A stretch of 35,563 nt of DNA from Microcoleus sp. GA_180221_E-2-1-MAG-45_12 (GCA_020692245.1 JAIMKT010000016.1:30120-65682); one strand, 5' to 3'; positions 7,382 to 16,114 are shown, counted from the stretch's first letter. Notes: generated by a model from the sequence alone, not told the origin. Program-made: numbers and translations.

Positions 7382-8809
7382 ATGGAATTTCTTTCAAACA
7401 CCGTAGCCTTGTCTCGGATGCAATTTGCTTTGACAGCAATTTTCCATATGCTCTGGCCTGTACTCACCACTGGTATGGGTGTTTACCTAGTAATTGTTGA
7501 AGGATTGTGGCTGAAAACTAAAAACCCCGACTACTACCACCATGCTCGCTTTTGGGCAAAACTATACGTCCTTAACTTTGGGATTGGTGTCGCCTCTGGG
7601 CTGCCGATGGAATTTCAATTTGGCACAAATTGGGCGCCCTTTTCCGAAGCCGTTGGAGATTTCTTTGGCAGTATTCTGGGCTTTGAAGGAGCCATGGCTT
7701 TCATGCTGGAAGCTGGTTTTCTCGGCATCATGCTGTTTGGCTGGAATCGAGTCCCGCCAGCAATTCACTATCTATCAACCATCATGGTCGCTTTCGGGGC
7801 AAACCTTTCTACTGTCTGGATTATCGTGGCAAACTCTTGGCTCCAAACTCCAGATGGGGGAAAATTCATTGATGGAAAATTTATTGTCAGTGACTATTTC
7901 CAAGCAATTCTTAATCCCTTTGCCCTCAAGAGTTTCCTGCACATGTTCTTTGCCACCCTCGAAACTTCCTTATTTGTCATTGGCGGGATCAGTGCTTGGT
8001 ATATCCTCAGCGATCGTCACGTGAGCTTCTTTACAAAATCCTTTCGGATTGCCCTTGGGGCAGCAATTCTGGTGGCTCCACTCCAAATTTATATTGGTCA
8101 TCTCAGCGCTGAACAGGTCTATAAATATCAACCCAGTAAACTAGCGGCGATGGAAGCCAAATGGGAAACTAGTGCGGCAGGAGAAGCGGCGGATTGGAGT
8201 CTGTTGGCAATGCCCAATAACAAAACTCAACAAAATGACTGGGAGATCACCATTCCCAAGGGGTTGGGCTATGTGTTGGAGTTTAAGCAAAATTTGAGTG
8301 AGCCAGTTTTAGGGCTGAAGGAATGGGCTCCAGAGGATCGCCCCCGGATGGTAGGTTTGATTTACTATTCGTTTCGGATTATGAGTGGCATTGGCTTTTT
8401 CCTTGCTGGTTTGATGCTGGTGAGTGTGATGCAATGGCTACGAGGCAAACTAACTCCGGAGGCGATCGCCACCCAAAAATGGCTGTTGAGAGCATGGCTT
8501 TTGGCTAGTCCCCTGGGTTATATCGCTGTGGAGTCTGGTTGGATTGTCCGCTGTGTTGGTCGTCAGCCTTGGGTGGTCTATGGGCAGATTCGCACGGCTG
8601 ATGGGGTGTCTAACCTGCCCTCTGGAGTTGTGCTGGCTTCTCTGACTAGCTTTGCCGTCATCTATACCATTTTATTGATTGCTACTTTCTACTTCGGAAG
8701 ACGGATTATCATTGCTGGCCCTGATCTGGATTTACCCTATCCCGGAGGAGACTTGGATTTATCTCCACCCCAGCTACAGCCCGATCGTCGTCCCGTAGAA
8801 ATTAAATAA
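7382..8809 (+). CDS. cydA: Cytochrome bd quinol oxidase subunit I
   Basis: CydA is the quinol-oxidising, haem-bearing subunit of cytochrome bd oxidase. It reduces oxygen to water at the expense of plastoquinol or ubiquinol in thylakoid and/or cytoplasmic membranes. The 475-residue product keeps the haem ligands His22 (AIFHMLWP), His187 (FLHMFFATLE) and a Met in SFRIMSGIG. The acidic pair GFEGAMAFMLEAGFLG (Glu102, Glu110) and the GRQPW segment are also present. About nine membrane helices are expected. It is shorter than the E. coli protein (522), which fits the short Q-loop type. The ATG follows an ACCTCC stretch with no good Shine-Dalgarno sequence. cydB starts 24 bases after its stop, forming an operon. 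Confidence 0.96.
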   Translation: MEFLSNTVALSRMQFALTAIFHMLWPVLTTGMGVYLVIVEGLWLKTKNPDYYHHARFWAKLYVLNFGIGVASGLPMEFQFGTNWAPFSEAVGDFFGSILGFEGAMAFMLEAGFLGIMLFGWNRVPPAIHYLSTIMVAFGANLSTVWIIVANSWLQTPDGGKFIDGKFIVSDYFQAILNPFALKSFLHMFFATLETSLFVIGGISAWYILSDRHVSFFTKSFRIALGAAILVAPLQIYIGHLSAEQVYKYQPSKLAAMEAKWETSAAGEAADWSLLAMPNNKTQQNDWEITIPKGLGYVLEFKQNLSEPVLGLKEWAPEDRPRMVGLIYYSFRIMSGIGFFLAGLMLVSVMQWLRGKLTPEAIATQKWLLRAWLLASPLGYIAVESGWIVRCVGRQPWVVYGQIRTADGVSNLPSGVVLASLTSFAVIYTILLIATFYFGRRIIIAGPDLDLPYPGGDLDLSPPQLQPDRRPVEIK

Positions 8810-8833
8810 TTAACTAAGTAATTACCAATAACT

Positions 8834-9838
8834 ATGGAAGCTCTACAACATTTTTTACCAGAGGTTTGGTTTGTCATTCTGGCGCTGTTTCTCCTCCTCT
8901 ACGTCATGCTAGATGGTTTTGATCTGGGGGTAGGTATTCTATCTCTGACTTCTTCTAACGAAGAACGCCGGACAATGCTCATGACTAGCTTGGGGAATGT
9001 GTGGGATGCCAACGAGACTTGGTTAGTCCTCATGGGTGGAGCCTTGTTTGGAGCCTTTCCCCTTGCCTACGCTACCATTCTTAGCTCGCTCTATATGCCG
9101 ATTATGGGGATGATTTTTGGTCTAATTTTCCGGGCGGTGGCTTTTGAGTTTCGGGAACATTCAAACCGTAAGTTACTCTGGAATACGGCTTTTGGGGTAG
9201 GTAGTTTCCTTGCTGCTTTTTGTCAGGGTTTGGCTCTGGGGAGTGTGCTATCTGGCATCAAAGTAGATGCTCAGGGGCATTTTGTCGGCACAGTGTGGGA
9301 TTGGATGACTTGGCAATCTCTGTTAATGGCTCTGACCTTGGTGCAGGGCTATGTGTTGATCGGCTCTACCTATCTCATTCTCAAAACCTCTGGAGAACTC
9401 CAAAAAGCTCACTATCGCACTGCTAAGATTGCTGCCTCGACCACTTTAATCGGGGCTATGGTGATTACAACTATTACACCGATTTTCTTTCAGAGTCTCA
9501 GGGATAAACTATTTGATCCGCCTCTGGTCTATGTTTTTGCCGTAATTCCTGTGGTGGGTGTGGTGATTATTTGGCAATTACTCAGTAGTCTCGATCGAGA
9601 AGCAGAAGTAGCTCCCTTTGTCTGGACAATTCTCCTCTTTCTCCTAACTTTCCTCGGCTTGGGGCTAATCGTATTTCCCTACATCATCCCCACCAGCATC
9701 AGCATCTATCAGGCTGCCGCCTCCCCCAGTGCCTTAGTATTCATGATTATTTTCATCGGTTTCCTGATCCCCATCATGCTTTTCTACAATATCTACCAGT
9801 ACATTGTCTTTCGAGGGAAGGTCATCGAACACAGTTAG
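8834..9838 (+). CDS. cydB: Cytochrome bd quinol oxidase subunit II
   Basis: CydB is the structural partner of CydA and is needed for assembly of the haem-containing oxidase. The 334-residue, strongly hydrophobic protein has the family signature YVMLDGFDLGVGIL at residues 23-36, GNVWDANETWLVLMGGALFGAFP at about 56-78, and roughly eight helices up to the end. Its length is in the short range of the CydB family. It follows cydA by 24 bases and is almost certainly co-transcribed. No CydX-like micropeptide and no cydDC genes are visible after it; the next feature is a tRNA with its own promoter. Confidence 0.96.
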   Translation: MEALQHFLPEVWFVILALFLLLYVMLDGFDLGVGILSLTSSNEERRTMLMTSLGNVWDANETWLVLMGGALFGAFPLAYATILSSLYMPIMGMIFGLIFRAVAFEFREHSNRKLLWNTAFGVGSFLAAFCQGLALGSVLSGIKVDAQGHFVGTVWDWMTWQSLLMALTLVQGYVLIGSTYLILKTSGELQKAHYRTAKIAASTTLIGAMVITTITPIFFQSLRDKLFDPPLVYVFAVIPVVGVVIIWQLLSSLDREAEVAPFVWTILLFLLTFLGLGLIVFPYIIPTSISIYQAAASPSALVFMIIFIGFLIPIMLFYNIYQYIVFRGKVIEHS

Positions 9839-9863
9839 AGTCTGAAAAATAATTAAATTTTAG

Positions 9864-9894
9864 TTGACAAAACCCAGAGTCTTTCTGCTAATAT
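9864..9894 (+). promoter_or_regulatory. Promoter of tRNA-Gln
   Basis: A perfect -35 box TTGACA (9864-9869) is followed by TAATAT (9889-9894) at 19 bases, or by GCTAAT (9887-9892) at 17 bases. It lies about 45 bases before the mature tRNA. It was assigned by consensus. Confidence 0.55.
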
Positions 9895-9940
9895 AGTTAA
9901 TGTTGATTCAAAGCTTTTGATTCAATACCCATGAGCTTAA

Positions 9941-10012
9941 TGGGGCGTCGCCAAGTGGTAAGGCAGCGGGTTTTGGTCTCGCCATTCCTAGGTTCGAATC
10001 CTAGCGCCCCAG
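9941..10012 (+). tRNA. tRNA-Gln (anticodon UUG)
   Basis: The 72-base cloverleaf is complete. The acceptor stem is TGGGGCG with CGCCCCA, the D arm is GCC AAGTGGTAA GGC, and the anticodon stem is GCGGG/CTCGC with loop TTTTGGT, giving UUG at 34-36. The T arm is CTAGG TTCGAAT CCTAG. The discriminator base is G and the following bases are TTA, so CCA is not encoded and must be added by the nucleotidyltransferase, as is usual in cyanobacteria. In cyanobacteria tRNA-Gln is normally charged through Glu-tRNA(Gln) and GatCAB. Confidence 0.97.
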
Positions 10013-10383
10013 TTACAATCAGTCCAAGAAAATTAATTAAAAATCTACCTGATATCAGCCATAGGGCTTTTGGGGATGATTTTGTCGATATTCCAAATCA
10101 AGCTCTTTTTAACGCACAGATGAAGATGTTTGCGGATTAAATTTTGTGAGCGTTTCATTAAGAAATGTATTCAATTTTACAAAAAATGAGATAAACGCCC
10201 CGCCTAAGGGAAAATGTAAGAATAGCCCCGCAGATAATTGGTGAATGCAGGTTTCCTAGAGCAAAGGTGGTATTGCCTAGATTAGGAAATTTAGAGAATT
10301 AGCGAAAGTTGCGTAGAAATATCTTCTGGTGGGGAATTGGATCGAAATTAGCAAAAAATCTGACCAGAGTTTGGAGGTGCGAG
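10013..10383. other. 371-base spacer after tRNA-Gln: possible coding remnant and a 5' hairpin
   Basis: Bases 10057-10140 read in one frame as ISHRAFGDDFVDIPNQALFN plus AQMKMFAD and a TAA. This resembles the end of a real protein but has no start of its own, so it may be a gene remnant. At 10252-10258 and 10283-10289 a perfect 7-bp inverted repeat, TTTCCTA/TAGGAAA, could form a hairpin in the leader of the pentapeptide gene. A strong Shine-Dalgarno sequence GGAGG precedes that gene. Nothing else is recognised. Confidence 0.4.
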
Positions 10384-11244
10384 ATGTATGACTATGATCT
10401 CCTTGAGCAATATTTATCGGGTAAAAGAGACTTTGGGAGTGTCAACCTAGCTCAAATCAATCTACCGGGAGTAAATCTTGCCGAGATTTTATTAACAGGA
10501 GCAAACCTAACCAAGGCAGTCCTGCCAGCAGCGTACCTAGTTTCTGCTAATTTCAGCCGGGCAAATCTGACGGCGATCGACCTGACCCAAGCCTTTCTGC
10601 AAAGAGCTAATCTTAGTTTTGCCAAGCTCTGTTATGGCAATTTGATGGGAGTGGATTTGAATAAAGCTAATCTCCATGGGGCGAGTTTGGTGAAGACAAA
10701 TCTCCGGGGAGCCAAGCTGAGTGGGGCAAATCTAGCCGGGGTAACTTTACGGGAAGCTAATCTCGAAGGGGTGAACTTGAGTGGAGCGGATTTGCGGGGC
10801 ATTAATCTGCGGGGTGCAAATCTGCGGGGAGCAAACCTCAGTTGGGCAAATCTGAGCGGGGCAAGATTAAGCGGGGCTAATTTCCAGGGAGCGACCTTGA
10901 ACGGGGTGAAACTCCGGGGGGCTTATCTAAATAGTGTGGACTTGCAGCAGGCGGATTTGGCGGGGGTCAACCTCAGTGAGGCGAAATTAAACGGAGCCAA
11001 CTTGACGGGAGCCGATTTAACCGCAGCAAATTTGAGTAATGCCCATCTCCGGCTGGCAGTTTTGAATTTGGTGAAGTTACAAGCAGCAGACTTGCGAGGG
11101 GCGGATTTCCGGGATATCCAGTTTACGGGTGTGAATTTGGCTCGATCGATCTACGACTGTGCTACCCAGTTTCCCCACGGTCTAGACCCGAATGACTATG
11201 GAGCTTACCAAGACAGCGAAGAATTGCTTTCTATTCCTGCCTAA
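10384..11244 (+). CDS. Pentapeptide-repeat protein
   Basis: A 286-residue protein consisting almost wholly of A(N/D)LXX pentapeptides, roughly 45 in a row from residue 20 to about 260, such as GANLRGANLSWANLSGARLS. Such repeats fold into a right-handed square beta-helix. In cyanobacteria these proteins are abundant, but their functions are mostly unknown. The N-terminal cap MYDYDLLEQYLSGKRDFG and the tail YDCATQFPHGLDPNDYGAY are common ends of the family. The start at 10384 is chosen because GGAGG lies 8 bases upstream; an in-frame TTG at 10309 would add 25 unrelated residues and lacks a site. It has no signal peptide, so it is cytoplasmic. It precedes an orphan histidine kinase on the same strand by 97 bases. 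Confidence 0.9.
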   Translation: MYDYDLLEQYLSGKRDFGSVNLAQINLPGVNLAEILLTGANLTKAVLPAAYLVSANFSRANLTAIDLTQAFLQRANLSFAKLCYGNLMGVDLNKANLHGASLVKTNLRGAKLSGANLAGVTLREANLEGVNLSGADLRGINLRGANLRGANLSWANLSGARLSGANFQGATLNGVKLRGAYLNSVDLQQADLAGVNLSEAKLNGANLTGADLTAANLSNAHLRLAVLNLVKLQAADLRGADFRDIQFTGVNLARSIYDCATQFPHGLDPNDYGAYQDSEELLSIPA

Positions 11245-11341
11245 GTTGCGGGATTGAATCTTAAGTAGGCGATCGTGTCCATACAAATCTTAAGAAAATA
11301 TAAAATCACGGGGTTAATGGAACCCAACGGAGGTCAGAGTT

Positions 11342-12556
11342 ATGGGTGGAAGATATCAACATCATCAAGTTCAGGAGTTTCTACCCCTTGATATGAGTAC
11401 CTGTGATTTGTTACCAGAAGGACAACGGGAGTGTTGGCAGAGTATTGTTAATGAACTAAATGCCCGGCTCCAGACGAAAACAGTGGAACTGCAACAGGTG
11501 GTGAGCGATCGCCAAGCTCTAGAAAACCAATGTGAACAACTCCAAGAACAGGTAGAAGAAACCTCTGCCCAAGTTCATGCTCTGACGGAAGCGGCGGCGG
11601 CTCAAGCCCGCCAATTTAGTGAAACCCTGAAGCAGTTACGCCAAAACCAAGCCCAAATTGTCCAAACCGAAAAGATGTCCAGCTTGGGATTATTAGTGGC
11701 GGGAGTTGCCCACGAGATTAATAACCCGGTAAATTTCATCTATGGGAATCTGACCCATGTGGAAAGCTATGTCCAGTATTTAATGGATTTGGTGGGACTT
11801 TATCGCCAGCATTACCCCCATCCAGTCCCAGAAGTAGCTAATAATAGTGATGAAGAAGAGTTGGAGTTTCTCTTAGAAGATCTACCCAAGATTTTACATT
11901 CCATGAAATTGGGGGCCGATCGCATTCAGAAAATTGTCTTGTCTTTACGGAATTTTTCGCGGATGGATGAGGAGGGAGCCAAGGAAGTTGATATCCATGA
12001 AGGGATTGATAGTACGCTGCTGATTCTCCAAAGCCAACTCAAAGCCAAGGGTAATCACCAAGAAATTCAAATTGTCAAAGATTATGGTCAACTGCCCATG
12101 GTGGAGTGCTTGGCGGGGCAGGTTAATCAAGTATTTATGAATTTATTGACCAACTCGATCGATGCTTTGACCGCTAGAAGAAATTTACCCAATGTTGCCC
12201 AACCTGAAACTTTTGAGCTAGTTTCTAGTCCAGTAGTCAATCCAGAAAGTACCCCCCAAAACGCACCACCGACCATCACCATTCAAACTCAAATGCTCGA
12301 TCGAGAATGGCTATTGATCCGGATTGCTGATAATGGCACGGGTATTCCTGAAAGTGCCAGACCTGTACTATTTGACCCCTTCTTTACAACCAAACCTATT
12401 GGCAAAGGCACGGGCTTGGGGCTATCGATTAGCTATCAAATCATTGCCAAGCGTCATCAAGGAGTATTAGATTGGAGTTCTACCCTAGGAGAAGGCACGG
12501 AGTTTATAATCAAGCTTCCCCTCAAATTCTCTTCAGAGGATGGATTTAGTAACTAA
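11342..12556 (+). CDS. Soluble orphan sensor histidine kinase
   Basis: A 404-residue histidine kinase without membrane segments. Residues about 35-110 form a Q/E-rich coiled coil. The phosphoacceptor region follows as KMSSLGLLVAGVAHEINNPV, with His124. The catalytic ATPase domain shows the N box NQVFMNLLTNSIDAL, G1 DNGTGIPE, F box FDPFFTTK and G2 GKGTGLGLS. No input domain is recognised in the first 40 residues, so the signal may come through a partner or the coiled coil itself. The ATG is preceded by GGAGG. No response regulator is adjacent. The protein is closely related to the membrane-bound kinase at 31788-33389 over the whole transmitter region. Confidence 0.9.
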   Translation: MGGRYQHHQVQEFLPLDMSTCDLLPEGQRECWQSIVNELNARLQTKTVELQQVVSDRQALENQCEQLQEQVEETSAQVHALTEAAAAQARQFSETLKQLRQNQAQIVQTEKMSSLGLLVAGVAHEINNPVNFIYGNLTHVESYVQYLMDLVGLYRQHYPHPVPEVANNSDEEELEFLLEDLPKILHSMKLGADRIQKIVLSLRNFSRMDEEGAKEVDIHEGIDSTLLILQSQLKAKGNHQEIQIVKDYGQLPMVECLAGQVNQVFMNLLTNSIDALTARRNLPNVAQPETFELVSSPVVNPESTPQNAPPTITIQTQMLDREWLLIRIADNGTGIPESARPVLFDPFFTTKPIGKGTGLGLSISYQIIAKRHQGVLDWSSTLGEGTEFIIKLPLKFSSEDGFSN

Positions 12557-12602
12557 TCCTCAATACCTTCCTCAACACCTAATGTCTAAGTGATTTTTTT
12601 CA

Positions 12603-14810
12603 ATGCTGATAAATCGTCATCCAATTCAAGCTGATCAATCTAATAAAACTGATCATCCGCATCAACTAAAACCTACGCAAAATAAAAACCGGGACTCTCA
12701 AAGCCGAGGGGCAAGGCGTACCCGACTTCAGAGAAAGATTAAATTATCAATTATCTCGATCGCTTCCCTGTTAATTACCCTTGTTCCTAGTGCTTTCAGC
12801 TCCACCGCAGCCCTAGCAGTCACCCCAGCTCGGCAGGCGACTCCACCAAGGATCGATCGAACGATCAAGTGTGACCTACTGGTTGCTGGGGGCGGATTAG
12901 CCGGGGCGGCGGCGGCCTACGAAAGTTTATTAGCTGGCAGGACAGTTTGTTTAACAGAGATTACCGACTGGATCGGCGGTCAAATTTCCTCTCAGGGAAC
13001 CTCGGCTCTAGATGAACGGACAACCCAACGGGAGCAGCGTTTTTTCCCCAGGGGCTATCTAAAATTTCGCGATCGCATCCTCAAGTTTTACGACAAACCA
13101 AATCCCGGCGGTTGTTGGGTCAGCACTTCCTGTTTTCTCCCCGGTGATGGTCATCAGGTTTTGGCAGAAATTATCAACGAAGCCGCTCAACAGGGCAACG
13201 GTACTCTCCATTGGCTCCCGAATACAGTAATTAAAGATTTAAGCATTAATCAACAGGGTAACTTCATCAATTCTGTAGTGGGGATTCAACATCAGCCCAT
13301 CCCCGGCAGCCTCCCCCTAAATACAAAACCCCTATCGCAAACGATCGAAGATAGCTTTAGCTACGAAAATTCCGACCAGTTCACAAAAACAATTATTTTA
13401 TTTGTCCCCAACCAACCAGACAGAGAAGGTCCAGAGCAAGACCTAGAACAAACTAGACTGCCCAACTGGTATGTGGTGGATGCTACGGAAACTGGGGAAT
13501 TAGTAGCTCTTGCAGATGTTCCCTATCGCTTGGGGATTGACCCTCGATCGTGGGAAGAACCCTCTTCGCCCCTAGATACCAGTTTCCCCTACTGCACCCA
13601 AGGCTTTACCTACACCTTTGCCATGGAAGCCACGGAGACACCCCAAGCTAATCCTCTACCCAGTTTTTACGATCGCTACGCCCCCTACTATAGCTACGAA
13701 GCAGAACGCTTTGCCGACTTTGGCTTATTGTTTACCTACCGTCGGATTTGGCATCCCAGTTGGCGCACGGCTCCTGTAGTGAGATTTGGTAACTTTGGCT
13801 ATACTGCGGTGCAGCCCGGAGATATTTCCATGCAAAACTGGACTTGGGGCAATGACTACCGCCCCGGCACCGCTGCCGATAACTTAATCTACACCCATGA
13901 CCAACTAGCAGCAATGGGACAACTCCAACCCGGTGGCTGGATGGGCGGACTCCGTACTGAAACCCTCTTCCATGGAGAACTATCTTCCCTTGGTTTTTTC
14001 CATTGGCTAGTCTCTGGAACCACCGACTCCCAACTGGGGGATGGCGTAAAAACTCCAAACCTCAATAATCGCCTGTTAGCTGGGCTAGATTCGCCCATGG
14101 GCACCGTCCACGGTTTATCAAAATATCCCTACATGCGGGAAGGCAGGAGAATTATTGGTCGTCCCAGTTGGGGCTATGATCAAGGCTTTGCAGTCACAGA
14201 AATTGATATTTCCCGCCGTACCTACGAAGACGAAGTTTATCGCCAGTCCCTTGATGAGCAAACTCAAAGAACCTTGGGAGTTGCTTTGGGGGGTTGGGAT
14301 ATGTTGAATAGATTGATTGCGCCGGGAGTACCAGATGAAATTCGGGGACGGGATCGATCGAGCATCTTCCCTGATGCCGTGGGGATTGGACACTACAACA
14401 TTGATTTTCATCCCTGCATGGTTCTCAGTCCTCCAGAAACTCCCGGTAACTACGAATTTCCCGGTAAGCGTCAAGGGGAAAGCCAAACCTATCCTTTCCA
14501 AATTCCCCTCAGAGCCATGATTCCCCAAAAGCTAGATAATTTTCTCGTGGGTGGGAAGAGTATTGCTACGAGTCAGATTGCTGCTGCTGCCTATCGAGTC
14601 CACAGTTTTGAATGGTCGGTGGGGGCGGCGACGGCGGCGACGGTAGATTTTGCCCTGAAAAAAGGCGTAATGCCCTACCAATTGGTTGATGATCTGCCCC
14701 AAGCAGAACCCCTGCTGACAGAGTTACAGCAAATTCTCAATCAACAAGGCAATTACACAGCTTTTCCTAATACTTCTATCCTCAACGAATCTTGGGATAA
14801 TTGGCGTTAA
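12603..14810 (+). CDS. Exported FAD-dependent oxidoreductase
   Basis: A 735-residue flavoprotein of the FAD-dependent oxidoreductase (FAD_oxidored-like) group; the substrate is unknown. After a hydrophilic 45-residue leader with a twin arginine (GARRTRLQRK), a hydrophobic stretch (about 48-70) ends in ALA-V, a signal peptide. The dinucleotide-binding motif follows directly: CDLLVAGGGLAGAAAAYES (about 90-108), then GGQISSQG. A second FAD contact near the C-terminus is NFLVGGKSIATSQIAAAAYR. Several paired cysteines (GGCWVSTSCF and others) could form disulfides. No alternative in-frame ATG removes the long leader. It follows the kinase gene by 46 bases on the same strand and may be co-transcribed. 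Export of a folded flavoprotein would favour the Tat route, although the motif is imperfect. Confidence 0.8.
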   Translation: MLINRHPIQADQSNKTDHPHQLKPTQNKNRDSQSRGARRTRLQRKIKLSIISIASLLITLVPSAFSSTAALAVTPARQATPPRIDRTIKCDLLVAGGGLAGAAAAYESLLAGRTVCLTEITDWIGGQISSQGTSALDERTTQREQRFFPRGYLKFRDRILKFYDKPNPGGCWVSTSCFLPGDGHQVLAEIINEAAQQGNGTLHWLPNTVIKDLSINQQGNFINSVVGIQHQPIPGSLPLNTKPLSQTIEDSFSYENSDQFTKTIILFVPNQPDREGPEQDLEQTRLPNWYVVDATETGELVALADVPYRLGIDPRSWEEPSSPLDTSFPYCTQGFTYTFAMEATETPQANPLPSFYDRYAPYYSYEAERFADFGLLFTYRRIWHPSWRTAPVVRFGNFGYTAVQPGDISMQNWTWGNDYRPGTAADNLIYTHDQLAAMGQLQPGGWMGGLRTETLFHGELSSLGFFHWLVSGTTDSQLGDGVKTPNLNNRLLAGLDSPMGTVHGLSKYPYMREGRRIIGRPSWGYDQGFAVTEIDISRRTYEDEVYRQSLDEQTQRTLGVALGGWDMLNRLIAPGVPDEIRGRDRSSIFPDAVGIGHYNIDFHPCMVLSPPETPGNYEFPGKRQGESQTYPFQIPLRAMIPQKLDNFLVGGKSIATSQIAAAAYRVHSFEWSVGAATAATVDFALKKGVMPYQLVDDLPQAEPLLTELQQILNQQGNYTAFPNTSILNESWDNWR

Positions 14811-14834
14811 ATACTAGGTTCTTAAATAGATTCT

Positions 14835-14928
14835 TATCCCAAATCTGGGTATCATAGCTAACTCTACTCTTGTAGTAACGGCTTTAGCCGCTCTATATAA
14901 ATACATTGATAAAACCAGATTTGGTATT
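14835..14928. repeat. 94-bp miniature element with imperfect terminal inverted repeats and REP core
   Basis: The left arm ATCCCAAATCTGGGTATCA (14836-14854) pairs with the right arm at 14907-14928, whose reverse complement reads ATACCAAATCTGG, TTT, TATCA. The centre carries TAGTAACGGCTTTAGCCG (14873-14890), the GC-exchanged version of the REP core found elsewhere in the window. There is no coding capacity. It lies between the FAD oxidoreductase and the next gene. Confidence 0.6.
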
Positions 14929-14957
14929 AAAGTAGATTTGCAAATAGATGTTTATTA

Positions 14958-15563
14958 GTGGGGATTATCGTGCAGGAAGAGACTAGTAAAGTTATTAAAA
15001 AAATTGAACACCCGATGGTGCGGCAGCTCAAATCTCTCCGGCTCCATCAGGCAGATTTGCAGCAATGTTTGGCAATTCTCGATCACTTTCAAAATCTTTT
15101 AGAGATTAATAATTCTCAAATTTCCCTAGAACTGAGTAGGGCAATGGGATTTGCTAGCTTGTCTTTATATTTCAAGGTTTTCAATCCTAGCAAAGACAGA
15201 ATTATGCTAGACAAAACTAAAGTCTTCCGAGATCAACCGGAGTTTAACTCTAGTTTTAATCACTTTCAAAATATCAGAAGTAAGTATCTCATCAATGATG
15301 AAAATGCCCACACGAAATCTTCTGTAGGTTTACTTTTGAATTCTGAAAATCAACCAGTCAAGGTAATTTCCTTGGGAGAAACAGGGATACTGCTGGACGA
15401 TCGAGAAATTCAAAGATTAACTGAATTAGTAGAATTCACCCTGAGCTATCTCTCTCAAAAATCCACCGATATTGAATCACAACTCCTCGCAATTTATCAA
15501 ACTTGGTCAATCCCAGAACTAATCAATCTTCCCGATGTTGATTTTCCTGATCTTAGTAATTAA
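14958..15563 (+). CDS. Conserved hypothetical protein (unknown function)
   Basis: A 201-residue soluble protein that I do not recognise. It has no signal peptide, no membrane helix and no known catalytic motif. The N-terminal 60 residues look helical (KSLRLHQADLQQCLAILDHF, then a segment starting QNLLEI). The middle section GFASLSLYFKVFNPSKDRIM and SSVGLLLNSENQPVKVISLG alternate like beta strands, and a helix follows (IQRLTELVEFTLSYLSQKS). The start is a GTG at 14958; a second GTG at 14970 is equally possible, and neither has a clear Shine-Dalgarno sequence. Codon use, including CGATCG, resembles its neighbours. It is convergent with the lipoprotein gene downstream. Confidence 0.6.
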   Translation: MGIIVQEETSKVIKKIEHPMVRQLKSLRLHQADLQQCLAILDHFQNLLEINNSQISLELSRAMGFASLSLYFKVFNPSKDRIMLDKTKVFRDQPEFNSSFNHFQNIRSKYLINDENAHTKSSVGLLLNSENQPVKVISLGETGILLDDREIQRLTELVEFTLSYLSQKSTDIESQLLAIYQTWSIPELINLPDVDFPDLSN

Positions 15564-15586
15564 GACCCACAAAAAACAGATGAAAT

Positions 15587-16114
15587 TTAAGATGGTTTAA
15601 TTAAATAACTATGCCAGATAATATTCTTAGAATTTGGAAGCTGGTCTAGAAACAATTCAGACGATGATTGAAGAGATGAGTTGCCAGAGATTTCAGGAAT
15701 TAAGAGCCGCCATGATTTATTTTGTCTTTGTTGTTGCACATAGAGATCAAAGGATTGATTTTCTGTGAATTCATGGAGCGGTAATTTTAAGGTCAGGTTG
15801 TAAACTCCTTGGAGATGATAAGTAGGCAACTTTTCGACAACGATCGTGACAATGCTTTTGACCTGCACCTTGCTAATCTCAATATTGGGGTTAGGCTGGG
15901 ATAATTTTTGGCTGAGATGACTATAGGTAGGAGAAATCTGCATAGCGATCGCCCCTGCTACTACTCGATCGCTAGGAAATCTCGCACTAATCCCGCAGCC
16001 AGTCATACCCAAATTAACTACCAAAATCATCAACCCCAGCCCTAGAAATTTTCTAAATTTTGTTGTCAATACCGACCTTAATTTTGCCCCTAATCCAGAT
16101 TTGTAAAATTTCAT
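15587..16114 (-). CDS. Putative lipoprotein (unknown function)
   Basis: A 175-residue putative lipoprotein. From the ATG at 16112-16114 a basic leader is followed by FLGLGLMILVVNLGMTGC, whose lipobox MTGC would lipidate Cys40. The n-region is long, and a TTG about 15 codons downstream would give a more usual 25-residue signal. The mature part, about 135 residues, contains alternating strands such as VKSIVTIVVEKLPTYHLQGV and YNLTLKLPLHEF. This suggests a small beta-rich domain anchored to a membrane facing the periplasm or lumen. No family is recognised. It is divergent from folB, with 83 bases between starts. Confidence 0.65.
   Translation of the reverse strand: MKFYKSGLGAKLRSVLTTKFRKFLGLGLMILVVNLGMTGCGISARFPSDRVVAGAIAMQISPTYSHLSQKLSQPNPNIEISKVQVKSIVTIVVEKLPTYHLQGVYNLTLKLPLHEFTENQSFDLYVQQQRQNKSWRLLIPEISGNSSLQSSSELFLDQLPNSKNIIWHSYLIKPS

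Noticed and set aside
7542-8024. 160-codon frame inside cydA on the same strand
   Set aside because: It is in another frame of a fully conserved CydA sequence with all haem ligands, so it is a shadow.
9931-10140. 69-codon plus-strand frame over the tRNA-Gln
   Set aside because: Its first half is the tRNA itself, which folds perfectly; only the part after the tRNA is considered as a possible remnant.
10384-12556. Pentapeptide protein plus kinase as a new two-gene signalling system
   Set aside because: The 97-base gap, separate ribosome sites and abundance of both families in cyanobacteria give no support beyond adjacency.
14118-14528. 136-codon minus-strand frame inside the FAD oxidoreductase
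   Set aside because: It is antisense to conserved oxidoreductase sequence and encodes no recognisable protein.
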